The notes beneath the pieces are model-generated. The model ran no database searches. It was given only the letters and a program-made list of their open reading frames with translations, and was not told the origin of the DNA. Made by a program: the position numbers and the translations under genes. Positions 36,772 to 44,899 of a stretch of DNA of 64,000 bases are shown piece after piece (position 1 is the first letter of the stretch; every line of letters begins with the position of its first letter). Source of the DNA: Brenneria nigrifluens DSM 30175 = ATCC 13028. GTDB taxonomy: Bacteria; Pseudomonadota; Gammaproteobacteria; Enterobacterales; Enterobacteriaceae. The stretch spans positions 124,001-188,000 of the forward strand of contig NZ_CP034036.1 in assembly GCF_005484965.1 (NCBI RefSeq), read 5' to 3'.

Positions 36772-37902
36772 TTAATCTTCCCATTCCTCATCGGTATCGA
36801 TATCTTCAAGCACATAATCATAATATAATTGAGTATAAAGATGAAGATTAATTCTAACCGCAGTAGCCTTTTGCGGTGAATGTATCCCGTACTTTTCTTG
36901 TTTTGATGTTAATTCAATCATCTGCGTACCCCACAAATGCAAAGTCTTCGACCAATACTCCTGCTTCATAATTTCTCTGGCACAAAGAAAGTAGAGATAC
37001 TCTTTCTCTCCATCTTCTGGGGATTTGGGATCTTTAAACTCATGGCGGATAAAACGCCAGTCATTCTTTAAAGCATAATCTATTCTTGGTGGAGGGACAT
37101 TTCCACCACCTGATTGTTTTTCAATCCTAGCACTTCCACGATCAGAATAGATTATTGGATAGAAATCAATAGAATTTTTAACTTTATTGAATAATAATCT
37201 TTCATAAATCGAATTTTCCCCCTTATGAGAACCTACAAAACTAGATGGGAACGATGTGGCCGAAATAGCAACACGTACATATGGAACAATTCCTTTAGTT
37301 CTATTAATCAAGTTTATTAAAGGCTGATAATAGTCATTATATTCTTTTGAAATAGAACCTAAATCATAAACAAAGAATATATCTCTTATTTCTAGCTTTG
37401 TTATGGTATTAATTATGTCGAGGTAGGATGTAAGGGCTAGTTTTTTTACTTCGAAAATAAATACTAATCCCCTATCCAAACTAGCTAAATTGGTTAGCTG
37501 ATTTTCAAGCTGATTTAAGTCATCAAAAAAAACTGTTGGAATAGCCTCTGGAATTTCCTTCAAAAAATTGTACCAGTTTTTATAGCCTTGACTTGGATTT
37601 TTTAACGCTAATAGTTGATGGTAAACTTCTCTAGGATAAGTTCCTGTAAGTAAGAATTTTTTATTACCAGAAAGATATTCTTTATCAAAATATGCGATCC
37701 ATGTTCTATCGCCGATAGTTTTTTTGACTTTTTTTAAAGAATTCTCTAGATTCTGGGAGTTCATCCACCCCTTTAAAGGGAATATAGGCAAGATGAAATC
37801 CTTATCTTTTTCAGGAAGTTGCTCTAATGCTTCTGTTTCCGCAGGGCTCAGAGAAAGAATGGGAGCATATTTAAAATTAAAAAACTCTTCTAATAGAAAC
37901 AT
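36772..37902 (-). CDS. Beta-family protein (T4 beta protein-like)
   Basis: A 376-residue protein that I match, from memory, to the Beta_protein family named after a phage T4 protein. Landmarks are YAPILSLSPAETEALEQLP near the start, an alternating strand/helix middle (KGWMNS, PTVFFDDL, DIFFVYDLGS, GIVPYVRVAIS) and DWRFIRHEF. No signal or membrane segment. GAGGG seven bases before ATG 37902 decides that start over ATG 37926. Last gene of a three-gene operon after an ImmA/IrrE-type peptidase (10-bp gap). The biochemical function is unknown. Confidence 0.65.
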   Translation of the reverse strand: MFLLEEFFNFKYAPILSLSPAETEALEQLPEKDKDFILPIFPLKGWMNSQNLENSLKKVKKTIGDRTWIAYFDKEYLSGNKKFLLTGTYPREVYHQLLALKNPSQGYKNWYNFLKEIPEAIPTVFFDDLNQLENQLTNLASLDRGLVFIFEVKKLALTSYLDIINTITKLEIRDIFFVYDLGSISKEYNDYYQPLINLINRTKGIVPYVRVAISATSFPSSFVGSHKGENSIYERLLFNKVKNSIDFYPIIYSDRGSARIEKQSGGGNVPPPRIDYALKNDWRFIRHEFKDPKSPEDGEKEYLYFLCAREIMKQEYWSKTLHLWGTQMIELTSKQEKYGIHSPQKATAVRINLHLYTQLYYDYVLEDIDTDEEWED

Positions 37903-37912
37903 ACTTATTCCC

Positions 37913-38413
37913 TCAAATTTTGCCAAGACGAATTTTTATAGCTGTAGTAGATACTTCTGCTATATCAGCTAATTTCTCATATTTTTCCTCGTCCCTAAGT
38001 TCTGTAAATTCTTTAAGTTTTGGTTGAATAAGATGACCCGGCATAAGTATGTCCGCAGCTAAACGATTTGCTTGAACTTCCATGAAATCCGATAGCTTCG
38101 AACGGTATAAAATATCATCAGTAATTCCATCACCGATGCGGTCTCGATGAAGTAGAAAATGAGCTATTTCATGGGCAAGTGTAAAACGTTGACGTTCTTT
38201 GACATCATGTCTGTTTACCCTAATTACTACATTCCCATCTTCTTCTTTTATTTCACCTGAAATTCCAGCAGCTAAAGTAGACCTTTTTACAGTAATTCCT
38301 AATGCTTTTGCAATGGCTCCAACTGCAATTGGAAATTGAAGTTGATGTTTTCTTATTAATGAGACTTGTTCTTCGGTGAGAGAAACCCATTCACTTGAGT
38401 TTGTTAATTTCAT
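37913..38413 (-). CDS. ImmA/IrrE-type zinc metallopeptidase
   Basis: A 166-residue M78-type peptidase with zinc site HEIAHFLLH (His81, Glu82, His85) and the usual following VQANRLAADILMP. Family members cut XRE repressors or regulators after a signal (ImmA in ICEBs1, IrrE/PprI in Deinococcus). It has no XRE domain fused. Its ATG overlaps the stop of the membrane protein gene (ATGA), indicating coupled translation. Its target might be the Beta-family partner or a repressor. Confidence 0.9.
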   Translation of the reverse strand: MKLTNSSEWVSLTEEQVSLIRKHQLQFPIAVGAIAKALGITVKRSTLAAGISGEIKEEDGNVVIRVNRHDVKERQRFTLAHEIAHFLLHRDRIGDGITDDILYRSKLSDFMEVQANRLAADILMPGHLIQPKLKEFTELRDEEKYEKLADIAEVSTTAIKIRLGKI

Positions 38414-39021
38414 TCTACTCCCTCCTGTTTATTATCCTCAAGCATATCGCCAGATGAAAATTCAATGCCGCGGTAAGTTACTTTTTGCACTGCGCTAAAA
38501 ATTACAGCGTCAAAGTTTCCTTGAGCTATCAACTTGAGCAACACATTTTCAGTCACTACTGGCGCTAATTTCTCAGTAACTTCTGACGCTTTTTCTGTAG
38601 AAATTTTTGTGGCCGCATCTTGAGCACTATTGATCATTTTCTTATAACCTAAAAATGAGAATAATGCCATTACGATCCCTAGGACAGTTAGGATTACTGC
38701 AACAGAAGCTAATAAAATTCCTGTCCATACGGCAAAATTGAGACCACTACTGTTTTCAAGTTTATCAATTTTATCCTGCATGGATTGAATTTGTTGTTTC
38801 TGATCATTAATCAAAGAATTTAATACTAATAGTTTTTGATATTGTAACTCTTGGTTTTGATTTACGTTTTCCTCATGCACCATGTTCTCAGTGTATGTGC
38901 TCACTGCTGGGGTTGAGGTGCCAAGCAGTGAACCTTCGTTCACTGCTGTCTGAGCATTTACAGCGTGTGGCGCGGAGCATGTCAGAAGCAAAAGAAGATA
39001 AAAATAGGATACTTTATTCAT
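38410..39021 (-). CDS. Membrane coiled-coil protein, first gene of the ImmA/Beta operon
   Basis: I do not recognise a family. The 203-residue product has a signal peptide (residues 1-24, cleaved near VNAQT), a 65-residue extracytoplasmic part ending in a coiled coil (about 70-90, INDQKQQIQSMQDKIDKLEN), a membrane segment (about 97-124) and a cytoplasmic Ala/Lys/Glu-rich tail ending near SSGDMLEDNKQEG. The layout suits a membrane sensor or anchor. It is coupled by ATGA overlap to the peptidase gene. Confidence 0.75.
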   Translation of the reverse strand: MNKVSYFYLLLLLTCSAPHAVNAQTAVNEGSLLGTSTPAVSTYTENMVHEENVNQNQELQYQKLLVLNSLINDQKQQIQSMQDKIDKLENSSGLNFAVWTGILLASVAVILTVLGIVMALFSFLGYKKMINSAQDAATKISTEKASEVTEKLAPVVTENVLLKLIAQGNFDAVIFSAVQKVTYRGIEFSSGDMLEDNKQEGVE

Positions 39022-39145
39022 TTAAATGATGAGGTTGAGTTGTCCATTCTCATACTGTACTACCTCTTTATGTTAATCGCCATAGCCACTTTGATGGTCT
39101 CATCCCTGAGACCTTCGAACAGGCTCGTTGAGAGGACAGTACCTG

Positions 39146-39168
39146 ACTACTCCTTACAAGAGTAGTCA
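39146..39168 (-). terminator. Hairpin after the replication-initiator-like gene
   Basis: GACTACTC pairs with GAGTAGTC around 7 nt, 23 bp after the stop codon at 39191. It has no T run, so this is a tentative terminator separating the replication gene from the cargo operon. Confidence 0.35.
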
Positions 39169-39190
39169 ACCTCTGATTTTCAGGTTTTTT

Positions 39191-40258
39191 CTAATCTTTC
39201 TTTGTGTAGTGCAGAAAGAAAACAGACGCTATGCTGAATATGCTGCTTAATTGTTCAACGCAGAGCGACCATTGCTCCCAAATTGTATTCTTATTGAGTA
39301 GTTCAATCTCATGTTTAACGATTATGCCAATGACCGCACGAGGCAAGCGTGAGCCCTGCATGTCTTGCATGACACAACGTTTCAATGCCACGATACTGGG
39401 TTCTGCTGGAATCGTTCTAATAAATCCCTCTGTTAGTAGTTCATGTGCTAAATCGTTTGAGTAGATTTGAAGTCGTTCAAAGAGGTTCCCCATGCTCAAA
39501 AGGTGAGCCAGCATCAGGGAGTTACCGTTCTTGCTCGTAGGTTTGGCTTTGGGTGTGTATCGGGATTCAATACGCAAGAATTGCCGATGCTCATTCAGAT
39601 TGATATTAATGAATCTGGATTTCTCCTGGAAAGTGAGTTTTTTGCTTCGATGAGCATCTACCTTTTCATAGCAAAGAATATGTAAAAGAGAACGTGGACT
39701 ACCGATCCTGACACCCGGTAAGCCATTTTTTGTGTCGTAATATGCTGTTTTCCCTGCTCGTTCTAATCCCCATATATAGTCGTCTAGCCGACAGCCATAA
39801 ATATCGATAGCAACATCTATTCGTGTAATCCATGATCGCGCCAGCAGATGATAAAATATTTCCCCTAATCGGTGATTTATCCACGATAATAGATGATCAA
39901 TCTTACTGGCTGTCAGATGCTGGGGGTGGAAGTCTAAGCGTATCCCTCCTGTATTATGATTTATTGGTGAATAGTCAATGCGTAATAAAACTGGCGATTT
40001 TTCTTTGATTCCCATGATTAACAGTGCATTGCGATAGGGTTTTCCTGCTTTATTTTTTATGTGTTTTACTCTGTATTTCTTATAGTTTTTATTTCTCATT
40101 TTATTCAGTTTGTAATATGATTTATTTTTTTCAGTCTTGTTAAGAAAACAACTTACAACTGTAAGTTTATCAATTCGTATTTTTAATGAATGCCTATCAT
40201 TATCCTTTCCAATTCTCATGGAAGAACAAAAATCGATATTGTATTTATTTAATAGCAT
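39191..40258 (-). CDS. Replication initiator-like protein of the integrated element
   Basis: A 355-residue basic protein. RIDVAIDIYG in the middle, FRFINI-like and FLRIESRYTPKAK stretches resemble the Rep_trans/phage replication initiator group found in plasmids, filamentous phages and satellites. That assignment is from pattern memory and moderately sure. ATG 40258 has AAGGA seven bases upstream. A decayed copy of its 3' end lies at about 33355-33455. With integrase and AlpA it gives a satellite-like or island-like core. Confidence 0.6.
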   Translation of the reverse strand: MLLNKYNIDFCSSMRIGKDNDRHSLKIRIDKLTVVSCFLNKTEKNKSYYKLNKMRNKNYKKYRVKHIKNKAGKPYRNALLIMGIKEKSPVLLRIDYSPINHNTGGIRLDFHPQHLTASKIDHLLSWINHRLGEIFYHLLARSWITRIDVAIDIYGCRLDDYIWGLERAGKTAYYDTKNGLPGVRIGSPRSLLHILCYEKVDAHRSKKLTFQEKSRFININLNEHRQFLRIESRYTPKAKPTSKNGNSLMLAHLLSMGNLFERLQIYSNDLAHELLTEGFIRTIPAEPSIVALKRCVMQDMQGSRLPRAVIGIIVKHEIELLNKNTIWEQWSLCVEQLSSIFSIASVFFLHYTKKD

Positions 40259-40458
40259 TGTTATTCCTTACGGGCTATTAGCCATGTGCGGAATAGAGAG
40301 AAATAATAGTTGATACTTATCCTGATAGGATGAGTAGTTCTAGATATTAAATGTACCTAATGCCTATTGAGCTATGCTTAACTAATATATTCTCTATTCA
40401 GATATACTATGTGTATATAACGTGCTATTAGAGCAACGCCATATAGATTGTGGGAGGG

Positions 40459-40722
40459 TTAATTCTGCTGTACCTGTGATAGAGGTACTTTTTGGCGATT
40501 GGCGATCCATTGAAATATTTCTTCTTCCCGCCATGCAATCGCGCGTGAAGAACTACTTTGGTCATTTGCCCCACCTGTTAAACGGACTGGTTCAGGGAAG
40601 TGGCCTGCTTTGATCTGACGGTAGAGGGTGGCTCGAGAGAAAGCGCAGTACTCAAGGACTGTTTTCAGTTTGATCAGACGTGAAGCATTCATCGTAAAAA
40701 CCTGTTCAATTAACGCATCCAA
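40459..40722 (-). CDS. AlpA-family transcriptional regulator
   Basis: An 87-residue MerR-like helix-turn-helix protein: LIKLKTVLEYCAFSRATLYRQIKAGHFPEPVRL, then AWREEEIFQWI. AlpA proteins activate integrase/excisionase functions in P4-like elements and islands. The annotated start is TTG 40722, 10 nt after a strong AAAGGAGG; an ATG at 40692 (77 residues) is the alternative, with a weak ribosome site. Divergent from the RHH-like gene across four palindromic operators. Confidence 0.88.
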   Translation of the reverse strand: MDALIEQVFTMNASRLIKLKTVLEYCAFSRATLYRQIKAGHFPEPVRLTGGANDQSSSSRAIAWREEEIFQWIANRQKVPLSQVQQN

Positions 40723-40780
40723 TTGATGCGAACCTCCTTTACAGATTTTTAAAACCGCTAAATTTTTGTGTTAAATGGGT

Positions 40781-40937
40781 AAATCTGATCATCAGACTTC
40801 ACTAAAAACCGCTTAAAATGGCTGTTTTGGCTTAAACATATGAAAGTCTGAAGATCAGACTATGATTGATTGTAAGTCTGATCATCAGACTAAAATCTTG
40901 ACAGTTATCAGCTGGAGAGTAATCTGATCGTCAGATT
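40781..40937. promoter_or_regulatory. Four 17-bp palindromic operators and a divergent promoter
   Basis: AATCTGATCATCAGACT (40782-40798), AGTCTGAAGATCAGACT (40845-40861), AGTCTGATCATCAGACT (40875-40891) and AATCTGATCGTCAGATT (40921-40937) share the form ARTCTGA-N3-TCAGAYT. A -35 TTGACA (40898-40903) and -10 TAATCT (40920-40925), 16 nt apart, point to the RHH-like gene; the last operator covers the -10. The other sites lie towards alpA. Confidence 0.85.
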
Positions 40938-40957
40938 TTGGTATGAGGCATAGAGTT

Positions 40958-41473
40958 ATGGCGAAGGTGGAAAAGCGTTTGGAAGTAGATGAAGTGACTG
41001 CTCGAAAACAGAGAAATAATGATTATCAAAATAGACGTAAAAAACGGTTGGAAGAATTAGGTGAGCATAAAATTTCAATCAGGCTTGATAGTGCTTCCTA
41101 TGAGAAATTGGCTGATTTATGTGAAAGCTTGGGGCATAGACGTCCAAAGTCGCAAATGCGTAACCTCATAGAAAGCTATTCTTCGGCCTTAGTCTATTTG
41201 CTTCGTATAGAAAAGATACAGCAGTTATATGAACCTCAATCACAAGCTTCCAAAGAATTGTATTATTTGTATAAAACTGTGGATCATCTTAAAAACGATA
41301 TAGGACTTTCTGATTCCCAAATCATCAAAAGCTTGAAGAAACGAGACGTTCGTACTCCGCTTGCAATATTCTTAGGTAATGAAGGGCGTAACTGGAAGAA
41401 AACTCATATCAAGAGATTATTAAATAACGATCTGATTCTTAGATGGCTATCGATATTAGATGAAGATGAATAA
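40958..41473 (+). CDS. Ribbon-helix-helix-like DNA-binding protein
   Basis: A 171-residue basic protein. KISIRLDSASYEKLADLCESLG and SQMRNLIESYS fit a ribbon-helix-helix domain (about residues 30-70); the C-terminal 100 residues are helical without a recognised motif. ATG 40958 is 9 nt after GAGG; the upstream ATG 40943 lacks a proper ribosome site. Four palindromes precede it, so it is a good candidate for their binding protein and for autoregulation. Confidence 0.6.
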   Translation: MAKVEKRLEVDEVTARKQRNNDYQNRRKKRLEELGEHKISIRLDSASYEKLADLCESLGHRRPKSQMRNLIESYSSALVYLLRIEKIQQLYEPQSQASKELYYLYKTVDHLKNDIGLSDSQIIKSLKKRDVRTPLAIFLGNEGRNWKKTHIKRLLNNDLILRWLSILDEDE

Positions 41474-41519
41474 AAATCTTTATCTGTAAATTTTCGGATA
41501 TAAAGCCTATTGTCATTTA

Positions 41520-41900
41520 TTATTCTTTGGTGTATTCATCAAGAAGCATAATCAATACGCGCCTTTGCTCATGTGTTAAGCGAGGCCATATTTGATCAAG
41601 GCGGCTTTTGAGGTCTGCATCTTTAACTGGTACAAAATCTTGTTGCTTCTTGGATTCATTATCTAATGTCGAGAAGCAATCAATAAAAAACCAGCTAATT
41701 GGCGTATTCATTTTAATGGAGATTTTTACGAGATGCGCCACGTTTATCTTGTTTGTTCCGCGTTCATATCGAGAAAGCTGCTGATGAGATATGTCAATAA
41801 TCTCTGCTAAGTGCTGGGCGGTCATCCCCAGTTCTTTGCGTCGCATTTGAATGCGCTGGCCTACCTGCCTGTCTGCGGTATCTGATGCTAACTTAGCCAT
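41520..41900 (-). CDS. XRE-family repressor
   Basis: A 126-residue protein with a helix-turn-helix at residues 13-67 (GQRIQMRRKELGMTAQHLAE; ISHQQLSRYERGTNKI) and a C-terminal helical part ending in RRVLIMLLDEYTKE. It resembles short plasmid/prophage repressors. It lacks a cI-type protease domain, so if ImmA-like cleavage controls the element, this could be the substrate; that is inference. Convergent with the RHH-like gene. Confidence 0.85.
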   Translation of the reverse strand: MAKLASDTADRQVGQRIQMRRKELGMTAQHLAEIIDISHQQLSRYERGTNKINVAHLVKISIKMNTPISWFFIDCFSTLDNESKKQQDFVPVKDADLKSRLDQIWPRLTHEQRRVLIMLLDEYTKE

Positions 41901-42165
41901 GTGCCACTCTTCACTTCCAGAAAATGTCTATAACTGGAAGTTTGTGGCCTTTTGACTCTTGCATGAACATCAAATATGGATTATAAATCGATTTTTGCGC
42001 TCTTATGGATTTTTTGTTGTGAATGGAGAGATAAATGAAGAGGAAGATGTCGGCTTTTACAGTTTTCGTGAAGATAAAAGGAGTTTTTGACACTGGTAAA
42101 TTGGAATTAATGGATATAGATTCTGCAATCTATTTTTTAACTACATATTCTAGAGTGAATTTATC

Positions 42166-42969
42166 ATGAAAATAAATTTTTTATTTATCCTATTTCTTAT
42201 CACATATAGCTCATGTTATGCCGCTTCTTTCGATTGTGAAAAAGCTAATTCCAGTGATGAAAAGATGATTTGCTCAGATTATAAGTTGAGCCGATTTGAT
42301 GATTTTCTCTCTGAAAATTACCGAATAGCAATGAGTTCTGTTATGCCTGATAAAATTAAAAATGAAATTAAAGAGTCACAAATACAATGGTTAAGTAAGC
42401 GTAATGAATGTACAGATTTTCAGTGTATTAAAGATATGTATATAAGAAGGATAGAATATATTAGGTTTAGATGTTTTGAACATATCCCCGGTAAGAGCGG
42501 TTGTATCAGTTATTCTGATGCTATAGAAAGAATAGATAAGGAGGAATATACCCAAACACATAAATCATCGGCGGAGGTTGTTAAGGATTTATTTGTTAAA
42601 CATGCCAGTCAAGTCCATCAATTGGGTTTTAATGGTAATCAGTTAAAATATGGAGTCTTTATCGAACTTGGCAATTATGTTAAATATTGCACTTTAGAAG
42701 AATATTTGTCGTTGATGTTTGAATTGCCCGGTTTTAAATCATTAGAGAAGTTAGATTATAAAGATTATGTCGGTTTTAAAATTAAAATATCAGGACAACC
42801 TTATTCTGGCTTTATTTTCAGAGAAGAAGGTGATGAATTTTATTTAGTTGGACTTGTGTCAGGGAATGAAATTATTGAAGCTGTTACCGTAGGAGATACT
42901 CGTCGTCTTTCCAGTATATTCATGAGCTATGCAAATCATGTTATCAATAATAATAATGTTAAACATTAA
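42166..42969 (+). CDS. Exported protein with LprI-like (DUF1311) N-terminus
   Basis: A 267-residue protein with a signal peptide (MKINFLFILFLITYSSCYAA). Residues 20-95 hold the Cys-rich LprI pattern (FDCEKANSSDEKMICSDYKLSRFDDFLSENYR; QWLSKRNECTDFQCIKDMY). LprI-type domains are linked to lysozyme inhibition and occur in many exported proteins. The C-terminal half is unknown. Very AT-rich, cargo of the element, alone between repressor and integrase genes. Confidence 0.75.
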   Translation: MKINFLFILFLITYSSCYAASFDCEKANSSDEKMICSDYKLSRFDDFLSENYRIAMSSVMPDKIKNEIKESQIQWLSKRNECTDFQCIKDMYIRRIEYIRFRCFEHIPGKSGCISYSDAIERIDKEEYTQTHKSSAEVVKDLFVKHASQVHQLGFNGNQLKYGVFIELGNYVKYCTLEEYLSLMFELPGFKSLEKLDYKDYVGFKIKISGQPYSGFIFREEGDEFYLVGLVSGNEIIEAVTVGDTRRLSSIFMSYANHVINNNNVKH

Positions 42970-43020
42970 CTTATTTAATAAACAGTAAGTTAGTGCTAAA
43001 ATTTTATGAAAGGTGTTTCG

Positions 43021-43300
43021 ATGAAAAAAAGTTAATAGCATTTATTTTAATCGCTAGTTTACCTTTGGCACATGTTGGCGGATACGTTAAACGTAATAGC
43101 GTTTTGTCCTTTTTCTAGGGGAAATATTTAATGCAACATCAATGTTTCACGTGGTGATACATCAGTATGTGAAATGGATGGTGAAGCGATATCAACAGCA
43201 CCTACTAAAGAACAAAATAATCGATGGGTATATAGTGATCAATCGAGCATGTGTGTAGCAGTGAACCGTGAGTTTAAGGATAATTCTATGCAGGTATGAC
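43021..43300 (+). pseudogene. Remnant of a small exported protein gene
   Basis: ATG 43021 is followed by a run of seven A. The direct frame stops at once, but shifting by two bases gives a signal-peptide-like LIAFILIASLPLAHVGGYVK, then a stop at about 43117. The tail VGGYVKRNS recalls small plasmid/phage exported proteins. Further decayed frames fill the space to about 43300. The rest of 42970-43442 holds nothing I can name. Confidence 0.45.
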
Positions 43301-43442
43301 TAGATATTGTGATAACTTTTATGGAGTATCTTTATAGGTGCTATGGGGGGAAATACAAGAAGACATAAATAGTGTAAGAAATACTAGTTCCTAGCCTGAA
43401 TTAATTCAGGCTAGGAATAATAATTTTTTAATAGCGATGGTC

Positions 43443-44705
43443 TTACGAAATATCTTTTCTTAACGGCGTCACGTTATAATTCTCACCTTTTTCTAAAGAT
43501 ATGAGTAAATTGGTCCATAGTTCTAATGCTGCTTTGCGTTCTTCAAAATATTGATAACGATTATAGATACCTTCAACGCCTTTAATTCTGTGATTCAGAC
43601 AACGTTCAGCTACCACAGGATCTATTCCTAGCGATGCCAAGTGCGATCGCGCTGTGCGTCGGAAGTCGTGAATAGTGAAGTTAGGGATATTCGGCATGTT
43701 GGATTTTATTTTGCTCAACGCTACAGGCAATGTGCTTTCCTGAATGTGGGGAATCATTCGATTTTGCATCTTTCTTGCCGGAAGAACCCACTGGCTATTA
43801 TACGACATGGTGTGGAGCTCTTTTAACCATTCAAGCGCAGGAGCGGGAATAGGGATATCGATTGCGTCGCCATTTTTTACCCGTTCAGCAGGTAGATGCC
43901 AGATAGCTTTTTCCAAGTCGAACTCTTTCCACTGTGCCCCGCATAGCTCCATTTTTCGGCAGCAGAAAACGAGCAGCAGCTTAATAGTTAGCTCATTTTG
44001 ACGTGAGAATCCCTTTGTTATAGGCATGGTCTGAAAGAACTGAATAAGTTCTTCACGGCTTAGCCAGCGCTCCCGGCTTTGTTCCTGACCACCAGCATCT
44101 GCGATTTCAAAAGCGCCTGTAGGATTAGTTTCAAGCATATGTCGTTTTATGCCGTAATCGAATATGCGGCGAGTCCATCTCAATACATCGTTAGCGATTG
44201 TCGGTGCGCCACGCTGGACAATTTTTTGCAGCATGTCATCGATATGGTAGGGGCGAACATCTTCAATTCTTAGATGCCCGATATTAGGGTTGATGTCCTT
44301 GTCTATGCGACGGCGCAGAATGTCTGGATGCTTCCAACGGGTCAGGATCTGGCGTTCAAAGTATTCGGCGGCTAACTCTGAAACACGGAGTGCGTGTTTT
44401 TCTTCCTCCATTTTCTTCAACGCTTCTGCTTTGCGTTCTTGCTTCTCTCCCGCTACATCATGGCCCAGAGCAACACGAGCGGAAAGTTCTTTAGCAATTT
44501 CCCGTGCTTTAGCGAGTGAAATGCTGGAGTAGTAGCCAATGAGCATTACTCTGGCTTTCCCTGCCATTTTGTAACGAAAGCGCCAGAATGGGGCGCTATA
44601 TGTCTCTGGAAAACAGATATATAGCCCATTTCCATCGGAGCGTCCCGCGAAGTGTTCTTTGTTTTTTATCCATGTACGGATCTGTATGTCGGTCAATTTG
44701 CTCAT
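43443..44705 (-). CDS. Tyrosine integrase, yicC-site type
   Basis: A 420-residue P4-type integrase. The N-terminal DUF4102-like arm-binding part contains SDGNGLYICFPETYSAPFWR; the catalytic residues are Arg250 (CCRKMELCGAQW), His346-x2-Arg349 (HDFRRTARSHL), His372 and Tyr381 (GIYNRYQYFEER). ATG 44705 matches family N-termini; the frame stays open 28 codons further, into the arm-site repeats. It lies about 200 bp from the yicC stop codon, pointing away from yicC, as expected of an element at the yicC 3' end. Confidence 0.93.
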   Translation of the reverse strand: MSKLTDIQIRTWIKNKEHFAGRSDGNGLYICFPETYSAPFWRFRYKMAGKARVMLIGYYSSISLAKAREIAKELSARVALGHDVAGEKQERKAEALKKMEEEKHALRVSELAAEYFERQILTRWKHPDILRRRIDKDINPNIGHLRIEDVRPYHIDDMLQKIVQRGAPTIANDVLRWTRRIFDYGIKRHMLETNPTGAFEIADAGGQEQSRERWLSREELIQFFQTMPITKGFSRQNELTIKLLLVFCCRKMELCGAQWKEFDLEKAIWHLPAERVKNGDAIDIPIPAPALEWLKELHTMSYNSQWVLPARKMQNRMIPHIQESTLPVALSKIKSNMPNIPNFTIHDFRRTARSHLASLGIDPVVAERCLNHRIKGVEGIYNRYQYFEERKAALELWTNLLISLEKGENYNVTPLRKDIS

Positions 44706-44727
44706 ATGTCGCTCGTTACCAGAGTGG

Positions 44728-44782
44728 GGTGTACTTAAAGAGGTGTACATAAAACTGGATAAGTACACCTTTAAGTACACCT
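44728..44782. promoter_or_regulatory. Putative integrase arm-type binding repeats
   Basis: Two GGTGTACTT-like sites (from 44728 and 44742) face two AAGTACACCT-like sites (44761-44770 and 44773-44782). The last, TACACCTTTAAGTACACCT, recurs with 16 of 19 matches at 33331-33349 near the other end of the element. They lie upstream of int, so they could also serve int autoregulation. Confidence 0.6.
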
Positions 44783-44824
44783 GAAACACGCGCTGTAGTG
44801 ATACGGTATGAGACTATATAAAAC

Positions 44825-44856
44825 AAAAAAAAGCCATTTTTTACAATGGCTTTTTT
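44825..44856. terminator. Bidirectional terminator between int and yicC
   Basis: AAAAAGCCATT pairs with AATGGCTTTTTT over a 6-nt loop, with an A run on one side and T run on the other, so it can end transcripts from yicC and block reading into int. Confidence 0.8.
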
Positions 44857-44899
44857 AGACGGTGAGATGTGATGAGACTCTATGAGATCGTGTGAAACG

